A DNA stretch of 64,000 nt from Sagittula sp. P11 (GCF_002814095.1 NZ_CP021913.1:4346501-4410500); one strand, 5' to 3'; positions 29,401-44,400 are shown, counted from the first letter of the stretch. The notes: generated by a model not told the origin, from the sequence alone. Program-made: numbers and translations.

Positions 29401-32400
29401 GGCTCCAGATCCTACAACGAAACGACCAACTCCGTCCTCGCGGCGATCCGCAATGCCGACGTGACCGCCACAGGCGATGTCACGCTCGACGCCGTGGATT
29501 CGACCGAGATCTCCGCCACGCTGGTGGCGGTGGCGGCATCGGTTTCCGTGGGCGGCGGCAGCGGCGCATCCGCATCCCTGACTGTTGCGGTGAGCGACGC
29601 GCAGAACGTGATCCAGAACACCACGCGCGCGGTGATCGAGGGCGGCTCCGAAGTCCGGTCCACCGGCGGTGCGATGCGGCTCGACGCTTCTTCCGACGGG
29701 TCGATCACGGCGACAGCCGTCGCGGCCTCGCTCGGGGTCAGCACCGGCGGTGGCAGCGTCTCACTGAGCGGCGCGGGTGCCGGTGCCAACGCCGACAACA
29801 GCATCACCAACACGGTCGAGGCCGGCGTTCTGGGCGCGTCCGACGCCATAGTGGACGGAGCGCTGGACATCACCGCAACGGACGCGGCCAGCGTCACCGC
29901 GACCGTCGTCACGGCTGCGATTTCGGCCGACCTGGGCGGTTCCGGCTCAGCCAATATCACGCTGTCCGCCGCGGTGTCCCTTGCGGACAACAGCATCTCG
30001 AACACGGTGGCGGCGCATGTCGTCTCGTCCGGGATCGACGCGGGCGGTGCGGTGACGATCAAGGCGGACTCGACCAAGGCCATCGACGCGGTGCAGGTCG
30101 CCGCGGCCGTTGCGGTATCCATCGGGTCGGGCACCGTGTCGTTTGCCGGCGCCTTCGGTGTCGCGCAGGCGCAGAACACCATCGGCGGATCGACCACCGC
30201 GGGGATTTTCGGCGCGGACATTGCCAGCATCGGCGGTGCGCTCGACATCGACGCAGTCAGCGGCAGCACGATCAACGCCACGCTGGTGGCCGCGACGGCC
30301 TCCGTCTCGGCAGGATCCGGCACGGTGTCTCTGGCCATGTCGGCGGCCATCGCGCTGGCCACGAACGAGATTTCCAGCGTCGTCCTTGCAGGCATCGACG
30401 ACACCCCGGTGATGACAACCGGCGGCGCCGTGACGGTGGACGCCACCAACAGCAGCCAGATCGACGCGACCTCCGTCGGGGTGGCCATCGCGGTCAGCGC
30501 GACCAGCGGCAGCGTGTCGCTTGCGGCGTCTCTGGCGCTGGCACAGGCGAACAACACCATCCTCGGCAGCACCGATGCCATCGTCTCCGACAGCGGTGTG
30601 ACGGCGGGCGGCGCGGTGGGCATCGGCCTGACCGACAGCGCGCAGATCAACGCGGACGTGATCGCGGCCTCGGTCTCCGTCTCCCTGAGCAGCGGCGGCG
30701 TGGCGGGCAGCCTTTCGGTTGCGGTGGCGCTGAGCGAGAACGTGATCGGCGGTACGGGCCGCGCAGCCATCGACACGGCGAGCGTCGTGGCGCAGGGCGG
30801 CGGCATCACGCTGGATGCCGTCAGCACCAAGTCGATCACCGCGACCGGTGTCGCGGCGGCAATCAGCGTATCGGGCAGCGGCAGCGTCGCGGTGTCCGGC
30901 GCAGGCGCGGGTGTCGATGTCAGCAACACCATCACCAACACCTTCGGCGCCGAGATCCTGAACGCGCCTCAGGTGCAGGCGTCCGGTGCAATCGGCGTGA
31001 CCGCTTCGGATACGTCGACGATCACGGCGACCATCGTATCGGGCGCGGCAGCCGTCGCGGTCGGCGGCTCGGCCTCCGTCGCGGGGGCCGTGGCTGTCAC
31101 GCTGGCAGAGAACACCCTGTCCGGCGCGCTGGAGGCGCGGATCTCCGGATCCGATGTGGATGCCCTTGGCGGTGGCGTAAACGTGGCGGCCACGGCGAAC
31201 AACACCATCGATGCGACCGCCGTGGCGGCCAGCCTGTCGGTGTCGGCATCGGGCAGCTTCGGCGCCGCGGGTGCCGGGGCCGGGGCCAGTGCGACCAACA
31301 CCATGACGAACAGCGTCAAGGCGCTGATCGAGAACGGCAGCGACGTTGATGGGGCTGGCGCGGTCACAGTCTCGGCCACCGACAGCTCATCCATCGAGGC
31401 GGAGGTCGCCTCCGTCGCGGCGTCCATCTCGGGCAGCTCGACCGCCGCGATCTCCATCTCCATCGCGGTGCCCATCGCCACGAACTCGATTTCCACCGTC
31501 ACGCTGGCCAGCATCGACGCCAGCGACGTGGATGCGACCAGCGTCTCTGTCACCTCTCTGCGCGACGGGTCGATCACCGCCGTCAGCGCGGCGGTCTCCG
31601 TGTCGATCTCGGTCTCCGGCTCGTTCAGCCTGTCGGCGGCAGGTGCGGGCGCAGTGGCGGACAACTTCATCGGTGGCGGCGGCGAGGCGTCGATCCGCGG
31701 CAGCAACGTCACCACGACGGCGGGCGGCGTGACGGTCGAGGCCGACGACACCAATTCGATCAGCGCCACGCTGGTGGCCGCATCGGTCGGCGTCGCGGGC
31801 AGCGGCGGGGCGTCCATCAGCCTCGCCATCGCGGCGACAGTCACGACCAACGAACTGACCGGCACGACGCTCGCCACCATCCAGGGATCCGACGTGGATG
31901 CGGCGGGTCACATCACGGTCGACGCGCGCAATGAGAACACCATCGACGCGACGGCCGTGGCGGCGGCGATTTCCGTTGCGGGCGGTTACGTGGGCATTGC
32001 CGGGGCCGGGGCAGGGGCGGAGTCCGTCTCGTCCATGTCGAACAGCGTCGAGGCGTCGATCATCGACTCGCCCGACGTGGACGCGGATACCGGTGTGACG
32101 ATCCACGCCGAGGATGCCTCCACCATCACCAACGCCACCGCCGCAGCGGCAATGGCCGTGGGCGTCGGCGCGGGCGGCGGGGCCGTCTCTGTCGCCGTAA
32201 CCCTTGTGGAGGTCAACTACGACACCGCCGTCAAGGCGCACATCGGCGGCTCCGATGTGCGCACCACCGGCGGCGACGTGACGCTGACGGCCCTCGCATC
32301 GGGCACCATCGACGTGGAAGGCTACGGCATCGGCGTTGCGGTCTCCGGCGGTGCGGTCGGTATTTCCGGCGCCGGAACAGGTGTCGTGACGCGGGTCAAT

Positions 32401-35400
32401 GCGGGCAGCCTGGTCGAGGCCTCGATCTTCGGCGGCTCCGACGTGCGGGCGCTGGACGGTGCGGTGATCCTCGACGCGCAGGACCAGACCGGGATCGACG
32501 TGGACGCGCTTGGCGTCACGCTGGCGGCCTCCGGCGGCTCTGTGGCGCTGTCGATCTCGGCCACGGTGATCGTGGCAGAGACCGAGATCGAAGGCACCGT
32601 CCGCGCAGAGATCGACGACAGCAACGTGGTCGCCGGCAACGGCAATGTCGACGTTCTGGCCTCGTCCACCACCTCCTCCGACCTCGAGGCGACAGGCATC
32701 GCGCTTTCGGCTGCGGGCGGCACCTTCGGCGGCAGCATCGCGCTGGCGGCGGGCGTGGTCCACAACACCATCGCGCAGGTTGTCGAAGCTGTAATCGACA
32801 ACGCGGACACCGCAGACGGCCAGGCGGTCACCGCCAGCGGCGCGGTCAACGTCTCGGCCGAGGATTCGGTCATGATGACGGCGATCTCGCGTGCGATTTC
32901 CATCGCAGTGTCGGGCGGTTACGTCGGTCTTGCGGTCTCCGTGTCTGCCGCCATCGCGACCAATACCCTGGCCGGATCGACCATCGCCCGGGTGCAGAAT
33001 TCGCGCGTCGACGCAAACGGCGGTCCCGTGACAGTCACGGCGCAGACGTCGAGCCAACTGGACACCCAACCCATCGCCTTCGCCTTCTCGGCGTCGGTGG
33101 CCTTTGCCTCGCTGGCGGCCGCCGGTGCGGGGGCGTCAGGCATCAACACGGTCACACGCGAAGTGTCCTCCACCATCGAGGCGGCGTCCAACGTGACCGC
33201 CAACGGCGCAGTGACGGTCGAGGCGCATGATGTGCTGGAGGCCAACGCCCAGGTCGGTTCCGCCGCGGTCAGCCTTGGCCTTGTCGGTTTTGCGATCAGT
33301 GTCGCCATCGGCAAGAATCTGATCGCGACACAGGTGCTTGCGGCGATCGACGACAGCACCGTGACGGCGGAGGCGGGCAACATCCTCGTCGATGCCGACG
33401 CGACCCATGAGGACGGCGACATCGTCACCGAGGTCAGCATGGTCAGCGTCAACGGCGTGCTGGGCGGCGCCGGTGCGGGGGGCGAGGCTGTTTCGCAACT
33501 GGAGACCGACGTGACCGCGCGCGTGCGCGGATCGCAGCTGACGGCGCAGGGCGTTGGATCGACCGTGGACGTGGATGCGGACAGCATCGACTGGGCGCGG
33601 GCAGAGATCATCGGCGTGGCGGTGTCGCCCGTGGGGCTGGCGATCTCCGCGCTTGTCTCCACTGGCATCGTCGAGGGCGCGACACGCGCCGTGGTCGATG
33701 GAAACACCCAGATCACCGCGGACGGGGCGCTGGACGTCACGGCGGACAGCGTGGCCAAGGGCCTGCCGGAAGGCGACGCCATCGCGGTCGGCGGCATCGG
33801 CGGCGCGATCACCATCATGGACGCGCAGGTGAACCGCGTGACCGAGGCCTATGTCGGCGGCCAGGTGGCACCAGGCACGCTTGTGGACACGCGGCTGGAC
33901 CGCATTTCACTGCCCGGGCAGGATGTGCCATTCGTGGATGGCGAGATCGTTACCTACAATTCAAACGGTGGCACCGCCATCGGCGGGTTGGTGAGCGGCC
34001 AGCAGTATTACGTGCTGGCAGGAGAGACCGGGACCATCCAGCTTGCCGCGCTGCGGACCGGCGAGAGCCTCGTGAACCTCGGCGACAACACCATCCGCGT
34101 GGGCGATCAGTCCGAACCGCTCGTGACCAATGACGAGGTGCGCTACCAAGCCAACGGAAACGATGTCATCGGTGGTCTGACCGACAACACCACCTATTAC
34201 GTCAACGTCCTGTCCGGCGGCCGCATCCAGCTGATGGACGCGCCGAACGGCAACGTGATCGACCTGACCTCCACCGGTGGTGCCGGCACGCACACCATCG
34301 AGCGGGTGAACCCGAGCGAGGCGGACATCAACTTCGACCCCATCACCGTCACGGAGGATCAGGATTTCCTGGCCCGCGAGGTGGTGGACCTGACCTCGAC
34401 CGGAACCGGCAGCAACCACACCTTCACCCGTGGCACGGTGGCGGGGATCACCGCCGTCGACACGGACGATACTGAGGATTCGCTGACCCTCGACACCGGC
34501 GGCATCGCGTTCGAAACCGGCGAAACCGTGGTCTACACCACCACCGGCAGCGCCATCGGCGGGCTGGTGAACGGCGGCACGTACCTCGTGCAGGCCATCG
34601 ACGACGGGACGGTGAAGCTGGCGGCGCTGGCCCCGACGGGTGCCGCGGTGAACACCGGCGGCGACACCATCTTTGTCGGCGACCCCGCGTCGCCCTTCTT
34701 CACCGGCGAGGTCGTTCAGTACGACAGCAACGGCAATGCCGCCATCGGCGGGCTGGTGGACGGCGCGTTCTACACCGTGATCGCGGGCGAGGACGGCACC
34801 ATCCGCCTCGTGAATGACCTGGATGGCTATGTCGACACGACCAACGACACGATCAACGTGGGCACACCCGCAACCGCCTTCACCACCGGCGAGGAAGTCA
34901 CCTACGTCAAGGGCTCCGGCAGCCTGATCGACGGGCTGAGCGACGGCGGAACCTACTACGTCATCGACATGGGGAGCGGGCTGATCCGCCTCGCGGATTC
35001 GCTGGCCAATGCCAACAACGGCATCGGCGTGGATCTGACGTCGGGCGGTTCCGGCTTCGGCCATGCGATCCAGCGGACGGGCGAGCCGGATGTGCTCTTC
35101 GATCCGGAACTGGCCATCGTGAACCTGACCTCGGCCGGTGGCGGTGCGGAACACATCCTGCATCGTTCGACCAGCGATGACGTGTTCATCGACATCACGC
35201 TGGACCTGCCTGAGGACTTCTACCTTCAGCGCGGGACCTTCATCGACCTGAGCAGCGCGGGCAGCGGCGTCCAGAGCCTGCAGCGGCAGGACATCGGCAC
35301 CGTCAGCTTCGACCCCTCGGCCCTGACCGGGACGGCGGGCACGGCGCCTGCGGCGACGGTCCTGAACATCGGCGGCCACAAGCTGAACGTCGAGGCGACC

Positions 35401-38400
35401 TCTGCCTACGAGGCGACGGCTGACAGCGTGGCGGGCGGTTTCGGCCTGCTCGCCGGTGCCACGGTGACGAAGTCGGTGGCCAGCGTGGTCGGCGATACGC
35501 TGGCCTATGTGGGTGAGGGCACGCAGGTCGTGGCCGGTGCGCTGGACGTAATCGCAACGTCTAACGACGCGGCCAATTCGCTGAACGAGTTCTACGCCAT
35601 CGGCGGCGCGCTCTCGGTGAACGTGACCATCGCGGACGCGACCATCGACAGCCGGACGGAGGCCTTCACCGGCACCATGGCCGGCGCCACGCCCACCGCG
35701 AACAGTGTCACCTCCATCACACTTACGCAGGGTGCCAATGGCAATGGCCGGGCCTTCATCGACGCGAACGGCAGCCAGACGGCCAACGCCGAGGCGGAGG
35801 GCATCGGGGCCTCCTTCGGCATCTCGGTCAACGTGCTGGTGCCGACGGCGGATGTCTCCGGGGCCGTGCGTGCCTACGTGGGCGAAACCACCGTGCTCGA
35901 CGCGGACCGCCTGGACGTGACGGCGGACGGCGATGTCATGGACGCGACCGCCAAGGTCCGTTCCGGCACGATTTCGGGCTTTGCCTCGATCAGCGTGCTG
36001 CAATCCTCGGCGCTCGTCAGCGGTGAGGTCGAGGCCTTCATCGGCGCGCAGAACGACACGGGTTCCAGCCTGACCGCCGCTCCGCAGGTGACGATCACGC
36101 CCACCGGGGCCGATGTAGGCGACGGTGCCGTGGTCGTGGCAGCGGATGCCACCATGGACGCGGCCGCGGATACCGTGCTGGTCGGCGCAAGCTTCGGCCT
36201 GACGGTCAGCGCCGCGCGGCCCAAGGCCGAGGTCAGCGGTGCGACCCGTGCCTACGTCCGCGACGGCGTGGCGATGAGTGCGGCGACCCTCGACATCAAT
36301 GCCGGCAACTCGGCGCTGGACGCGATCCAGTACAACGCCACGACGCAGACGATCCTCGCGAGCCTCGCAGGCCTTGCGTCGGTGTCCTACCTCGAAGGCG
36401 AGGCCACTGTGACGGGCGAGGTTTCCGCCTATCTCGGCGCGCCCTTCGACGGACCGGTGACGGGCGGTGCGGGCGTTGTCGACATCACGGGGGCGGTCAC
36501 CATAGACGCATGGTCCGACATGAACGCCACCGCCGGTTTCGGTGACCTTGGCTTTACCGCGAACCTCGGCGGGCTTGCCGCGATCAGCATCTTCGACACC
36601 ACGACGGACGTGGCGGGCACCACGCGCGCCTTCGTCGGGCAGGGCGGCACGCTGAACGCAGCCTCACTCGCGGTGCATGCGCAGGGCGATTACGACGCGA
36701 CCTCCACGACGCTGGGTGTGACGCTCTCGGGTGTCGTCGCCTTCACCGACATCACGGCGAACGCCACGGTGAGCGGCACGGTCGATGCGCATGTGGGCTC
36801 GGCCTACAACGCCACCCCGTCGAGCAACATCGGCATCGTCGACATCGAAGGTGCCGTGACGATCACCGCCATCGGCAACATGTATGCGGCGCCAACCATC
36901 GGCAACCTGACCGCCTCCTCCATCGCCATCTCGCTGTTCGACCAGCGCGCGACGATCTCCGGCGCGGTGCGGGCTTATGTCGGGCAGGGCGTCGACCTTG
37001 AGGCCGACAGCCTGACGATCCTCGCCGACACGCCCTTCACGCAGGTCGGGGCCGCCGAGAACTACGGCGGGCACGAATACGGCATGGGCGCCTATGCGCG
37101 CAGCGCCAGCCTGTCGCTCGGGCTGCTGGCCTCCGTCACCGACATCAAGTCGGTCGCGACGGTCAACGGCACGGTCGAAGCGTTCATCGGCGCGGGTCGT
37201 GACCTGGTGGCCTCGGACGTGCAGACCGATGTGGACATCACCGGCGGCGCCGTCAGCGTCTCTGCCGACAGCGACATGCGGGCGGTGTCCGACATCGACT
37301 CCCTCAGCGCGAGCCTCGGGCTCAGCCTGAACCTGTTCCAGAATGACGCGAACGTCAGTGGCCGAACCTCCGCCTTCGTGCGCGACGGCGTCAACCTGAC
37401 CGCCAGCTCGCTGGATGTGTCCGCCGGCAATGCCCTTGTCCCGAATGACAGGGTGATCAACCAGGCCGTTGCCCTCGCCTCCAGCTTCGGGATCGGCTTC
37501 ATCGGCGAAGGCACGAGCCTGAAGCCCACCGCCACCGTCAGCAGCATCATCGAAGCCTTCGTGGGTGCGCCCGACGACGTGGCAGCGGGCGGCGCTCCGG
37601 GGGCGGTCGTGGCCGTCACCGGCGGCGTGGATTCCATGAATGTGACCGCCCTTGGCGACATCGACGCCATTTCCCGGACGGATTCCGTCTCGGCGGGCGG
37701 TCTTGTGCAGATCGGGAACTTCGAGCCGACCGCCATCGCAGGCGGCAAGACCCGCGCCTATGCGGGCAACGGCATTGAACTTCACGTCAGCGACCTCAAC
37801 CTGCTGGCGGACGGCGACGCAAAAGCGGATGCCGAGCTCCTGAGTGTCGGCGTCACCGGCGGCGTGGCCGTGAACGGGCTGAAACCCACGGCGATCACCT
37901 CGAACGACGTGGAGGCCTACGTGGGCCGCAACGACGACGCGACCGAGACAACGGACGTGGTGGTCAGGGTGCTGGGCCAGGATGGCATGTCGCGCGGTAC
38001 GGTGGATGCCGTGGCACTCGGTTCGACCATTGCCGATGCGGAGACGAGGGGCTTTGCCGCGGCAGGCATCGTCGGCGTATCGCTGGCAACCTCCGTCGCT
38101 GCGATGGAAGGCAAGACCCGCGCCTACGTCGGTCGCTATACCGACCTCACGGCGGGCGACGTGAACCTGACCGCGACCGAGGTCGCCGCCCAGGCGCTGT
38201 CCGAAGTCGCCAGCACCTCCGTCAGCGGTGCGGTGGACGTGGCCGTGCTGACCTCCGAAGCCTACGCGGCGCGGATCACCGAAACCTTCGTCGGCGATCA
38301 TTCGACGGTCAACCTCGGCGCCCACAACCTGACAGGTGTGGCCACCACCAAGGTCCTCGACAACGCCAACCAGCTTGTCCCCATGGCCAGCGCATCCATT

Positions 38401-41400
38401 GCATCTGTGGGCGGTGCGGGCCTTGTGGACGTGAACGACATGACCGTGATCGCGGTCGTGGGCCAGAAGGATCCTGCCGGCCAGGAATCCGCTACGCGGG
38501 CCTATGTCGGGTCCAACTCCGACGTGACGGCGAACAACGTGACCCTCGATGCCGTGTCCAGCACCACGGTAGAGGCGGACGCGTCGAACTTCAGCGCGGC
38601 AGGCCTTGTCGCGGTTTCGGTCTCGACCATCACGGCACGCAACGCGCATGACGGTGCGGTCTACATCGGTGACGATACCGACCTGACGCTTGACGGCACG
38701 CTGCACATGCTCGCGGACAACACCGTCACCGCCCGTCCCCAGTCGAAGAACACCGGGTTCGCGGGGGCAGTCTCCGTGGGCAGCGCCACGATCCGGACCG
38801 ACCTCGACGCGGACACCGACGCGTGGATCGGCAAGAACGGCATCATCTCGGCTGACAGCATCGACATGGAGGCCCGCGGCCTTCACACCGCAGAGGCCGC
38901 CGCGCTGAACACCGGCGTCGCCGGTCTGGTGGACGTGGCCCTGCTGGACGTGCAGGTGGTCGACAACGGCGGTGCCTCCGTCCGCATCGGTGCGGCCAAC
39001 GGCGACGCCACGCCGGGCACCACCTCGATCACCACCACCTCCGGCGGCATCGACCTCGACGCGGCACTGACCTCGAACGTGACGGCCCTGACGTCCGCCA
39101 CGTCGGTGTCGGGCCTCGGCTCCGGCATCGACACCGACACCAGCGCCATCAACAACGCGGCGGTGAAGGGGCATATCGGCAGCGGCGTGGACGTCGATGC
39201 GGCCACCGTCTTCCACATGCAGGGCAAGCTGCTGGGCAAGACCGACGCCTCCGCCACCTCCGTGCAACTGACCGGCGGCGTGTCGGTCAACGTCTCGGAC
39301 ACCGAATCCACCTTCAGCCCGGACGTGGTGATGACCACGGGGCAGGGCGGTTCCATCCACGCCGGGCAAAGCGTGACCGTTTTGGGCCTCCTGAACTACG
39401 ACGAGGTTAACGACGAGTTCCTGCGGTTCTCGGACGGGTACGGCGCCTTCGGCAATGCCGAGGGAACCGGCGTTGCGCTGCTGGCCGCGGTTGACCACAC
39501 CGTCATCGACGTGGACAACAACTCGCTGGTCGATGTGACCGTGGCAGAGAACATGTCGCTGACCTCCACCAGCGGTGACATCAACGTCGCCGCGCGGCAT
39601 TCGAACGAGGCCTACGGAGCGGGCTCCACCGGCGGCTTCGGCGGCTTTGCGCGGGTCGCGGACATCACCGCCGACATCAAGGCGACCGGGACGACCAACG
39701 TGTCCTTCCTCGGCGATGTGGGCGACGGCACCGCGGCCGCGGCCTCCGACATCAACTTCGACGCGGCGGCGCTGTCTGCGGCGACCTCGACCATGTCCTC
39801 GGGCGGCGGATCGATCTTCGGCGACTTTGCCGAGGGGCAGGCCAACGCCACCACCAACCACACCATCAACGCGACGTTCGGCGGCAGCGGCAGCACAATG
39901 AACGTGGCCAACAACATCAACGGCAAGGCCTTCCTGCTGGCCGACGCGGACGCGAGCGGCAGCACCAACGGCTTTGGCGGGTTCGTCAGCTCGGCCTCTG
40001 TCGGCACGGCTGCGGCGGCAACGGGCGTGGTGAACTTTACCGTAGGCGCGACGGACCACGTCGAAGCCGGCAACCTGATCGAGCTGGTGGCCGAGCAGGG
40101 CGGCGAAGGCAGCGACATCTCGGACGGAACGGTGCTGAACTCCAGCGCGGCCAACGACACCATCAACTTCGGCAATCTCCACAAGCTGAACGACGGCGCG
40201 ACGATCACCTACAGCGGGACGACCGGCGGCGGCCTGACCTCGGGCAAGGACTATACCGTCGTCGTCTTCGACGACACGCAGATCCAGCTTGGCACCAGGT
40301 TCGCGCAGGGCAACGTCACGGTGAACCGCGACACGATCACCATTGCCAACCACGCCTTCGAGGACGGCGACCAGGTGATCTACAACTCGAACGGCGGCAC
40401 ACCCATCACCGGGCTGTCGAACGGTTCGAAGTACCAGGTGAAGGTCGTCGACGAGAACACGATCAAGCTTCAGACCATCGGCTTCACCGAGGTCGAGGAC
40501 AGCTTTACCCGCGCCATCGTGGACGTCGTCGACGACAAGATCCTCGACACCTCCACGCCGTTCAACAATGGCGACGTGGTGACCTATCGCCCGGCAGAGC
40601 CGCGCATCTTCGTGTCGACCTTCGTGGATGCCATCGTCACGCTCGATAACGAGAACACTGAGGTCAACGAGTTCAGCAGCACGCAGGACGGCTCGAACGT
40701 CGGGCGCATCTTCCTGCCCGGCCACGGTTTCTCGAACGGCGACGCGGTGATCTATACCGCGCTGGACGGCTACGAGATCCCGGGCCTGAACAGCGGTCAG
40801 ACCTACTATGTCGTCAACGGCGGCGCGGCGATCGGCGGCACGCCGCTCGGTGCGGCCTACCAGCCCGATGCCAACTTCATCCGGCTGGCTGCCAATCCGG
40901 AGGACGCCATCGGTCGCGACCTGGACCCCGATCCGGGCGTCTTCGATTACGATCCGGTGGCGATCATCAATCTGCCCTACCGTTCCGACAATGCCGACAC
41001 CGGCTTCGGTTTCGAAGGCCATTCGCTGATCGGCGTCGGAGAAAGCCCGGTCGGCGACCTGAACCCGGGGCAGTCGTACTACGTGGTCGAAAAGGACGCC
41101 AACGGTTACAAGCTGGCGACCGATGCGGCGGGCACGAACATCGTCAACCTCTACCTCAGCGGAAACACCGAGGGTGGCTCGCACCGGTTCGTGCGTGAAG
41201 GTATCGACCTGCAATCCACGGGGCCCGGGTCCAACCAGACGCTGGTCTTCGATCTCACCTCGAACAGCCTGTCGGGTGTCTTCGACGGTGTGGGCGGCGC
41301 GGCGGGCTTTGCACTGCCGGAATCCGCGGATGGCATCGTGAACTCCTCGGCGGGCGGCTCGGGCGGCAGTCTCGGGTGGAGCAACCAGCGCGGCAAGACC

Positions 41401-44400
41401 TACGCCGCACAGGTGGCCAGCACGAACTTCACCATGGCGGCCAACGGGCACCTGAAAGCCGACGACATCACGATCCGCACCGACGGCGACGCGAACGCGG
41501 TCGCGAATGCGGATGGCGGCGGTGGCGGCAGCATCTCCATCGCCGGAGCCGAGGCCTACGCAACGGTGGTCAACACCAGCCTGATCGACATCGGCCAGAA
41601 CGCCGTGCTGGACGCCTTCAACGACATCACCGTCAAGGGCATCCTGAAGTCCTACGCCGCCTCCGAGGCCGAAACCACCAGCGGCAGCCTGCTGGGCGCC
41701 GGTGCGGATGGCACAGCGGAGTCGCGGATCTATTACGGTGTCGACCAGCAGATCAACGGCGACCTGACCGCCGGTGACGCGATCCTGATCCAGAACCTCG
41801 TGGACAACAACGCGACCGCGAAGTCCGAAGCCTATGGCGGCGGCATCTTCGGCGTCAGCACCTCCGTCGACGCGGTGGCCGAGGTTCGCAAGGCCTCTCA
41901 ACTCAACGCCAACAGCGGCATCTGGGCCCGGCACAACGTCAGCCTGCTGGAAGACCCCGATGCCGCGGGCGACGCCGAGGCGCGCATCAACGCCTACTAC
42001 GACCAGTTCCGCGGGGCCGAGATCACGCTGAACGGCGCGGCCGACCTCGTGGCGCAGACCATCACCATCACCTCGGACGTGACGCGCAACCGCGCGAACA
42101 GCAACACCAACACCGTGGCCGGCGCCGCCGGCGGGTCGGCCAAGTCCTACTCGACCTCGCGCATCGTGGCCGAGAACCGGGTGGTGCTGAACAACGGCTC
42201 CGAGCTGACCGGCAACGAGTCGATCCTGGTGCAGGCGCAGAACCTGAACACCAACAACTTCGCCAAGTCCAAGGCGCGGCTTTACGCCATCGGCGGCTCG
42301 ACCCGTGCCAATTCCACGAACGAGGTCACCAACGACGTCAAGATCGAAGGACACTGGGAATCCATCCTGCGCACCGCCGATCTGGACGTGAACGCCATAG
42401 ACACCGGCGTGGACAACGACCGTTCGCGCAGCCCGGGCGGCGGCTACATCGGTCCGCGCCGTCGTGGCGGCGACAGCTCGACCGACCTGACGCGCGACAT
42501 CTTCTGGGAAGCCCATGTCATCCTCTTGGGCGAGCCGAACCCCTACCTGCACATCGACCGCAACGGGGTCATCCAGTCGCTGTCCAACATCGACTTCCTC
42601 GGCGTGAACGCCGGCAAGACGGTGGGCGACACGCTCGACTTCATCAGCGCGAGCAACAAGCAGGTCGTGCTGGACGACATCATCTTCGACCAGGCTGGCA
42701 AGGCGACTTTCTACGCCAGCGCGGACTCGAGATACAATTCGCTTGGCCGCATCTGGGGCAACGAGGGCCTGATCGAAAGCCAGCGTAGCTGGGATTTCGT
42801 CACCCTCATCAATGAATCCGAATGGGATCTGGTCATCAACCACATCGACGCCATCGACGGCGGCGCGGTGGTTGACGTGATCGTGGACGACATCAAGTTC
42901 GACGGCTCGGGCGAGGGCAACAACACCTCGAACACCGCCGGGACGGTCGGCAATACCTTCGAGTTCCGCCTGAACCTGCTCTATCCGCAGACCGCCGTGC
43001 GCATCCTGAACATGGATCACGCGCTCGACAGCTTCGACTTCTACACCGGACCGGTGTTCGACAACACCTCACTCAACACCGCGGACAGCGACATCATCCT
43101 GCTGGGCGGGATCGAGAACACCTTCGGTCACACGCAGATCATCAACGAGCGCGGCAACATCCGCGCCGACCAGCCCGAACTGCGGATGAGCGATCCGAAT
43201 GCGCCCTCCGTCGTGGTGACGCCGGTCTTCGAAGAGGCACTGATCCGCACCAACACCATCGAGCTGGATGCCTCGGGCGACATCGGCAACCAGTCCGCGC
43301 TGACGGGCCGCAAGGCCGTGGCGGTGGAACTGCTGCGCATCGAGCATGCTGTGGGCGAGGACGATCCGATCGAGCTGAAGGAAATCTCGCTGACCGCCGA
43401 TGCCGGTGGCGACGCGGTGCTCGACATCACGCTGCACGACCGCACCACCGATGCCGGGCCGGTGACGGTCGAGATCGAGCGCATCCGGGCGGGTGACGAC
43501 GTCGATGTCGTGATCAACGACAGCCTCGTGGGCAACGCGCCCTCGACGCTGACCGGCCTGTCTGTGCAGACCTTCAACCCGCCGGACCTTGTGACCACGC
43601 AGGCGCGCACCGGCAGCTACTTCCGTTACTGGAGCCCGGATGCAGACGGCGGCGCCTCCTACTACGACTTCATCGGCCGGTCGCTGAACACCACCGCCAC
43701 CGAGGTCGACTCCACCTATGTCTTCGTCGAGGTGCGTGCCGGTGACGACATCGACATCGGCCATGTCACCACGAATGACGTCTACACGGATGGTGCGGGC
43801 AACCCCCTCCCGGGTGAGGAAAACCGCAGCTATCGCACGACCGACCTGTCCTACAGCCTGCCGAACCCGAACCCGCGGAAGATCACCGACATCGACGTGA
43901 CGCCCGCGGCGTCCTCGACCACCGTGAACTTCGTGGTCTTTGGCGACGCCGACTGGACCGGCGGCAGCAGCGACGACGGGGTCGAACAGATCTGGCTGAC
44001 GACCAACGGCAACATCCTTGCGCAGGAACTGTCCGGCGACATGCTGGTGGGCCACATCCATTCGACCGCCGGTGACGTGACCCTGTGGTCGGGCGGGCGG
44101 ATCCTCGATGCGGACGGCACGGCGACGGTCGACGTGACCGCCGCGAACATCACGCTCTATTCCGGCGTTCCGACCGGCGCGCAAAGCGGCAGCGCGGTGC
44201 TGACCCTGCTGCTGGGCCAGTCTGACGGCTTCACGGCCGGTGGCCTGACCGTGCTCAACGGCGTCGGATCGCCCGGCACCGGCGGTATCGGCGAAGGCGA
44301 CGACTTCCTCGAGATCAACGTGGATCGCAACAACGCGGGCGGGGCGACCGGCCACAACCTCGACGCCTTCGACACCAACGCGGGCACCAACACCGGCATC

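Larger units (their letters stand above)
21250..41220 (+). repeat. Dispersed Y-x3-GG-x-IGGL-x2-G-x2-YY modules in four clusters
   Basis: A module of about 65-90 residues recurs. It runs DTIxVGxxxxFxTGExVTY, then an Asn/Gly turn, AIGGLxxGxxYYV, a short GTIxLA strand, and often IDLTSxGxGxxHxL. Clusters: two copies at 21,250-21,800, two at 24,285-24,835, five at 33,880-35,290 and about four at 40,100-41,220. They punctuate the other repeat families and may act as hinge or branch domains. Confidence 0.75.

Noticed and set aside
29350-33850. CRISPR array or DNA satellite
   Set aside because: The repeats are protein modules with synonymous variation and a period of about 190 bases; there are no identical short direct repeats with unique spacers.
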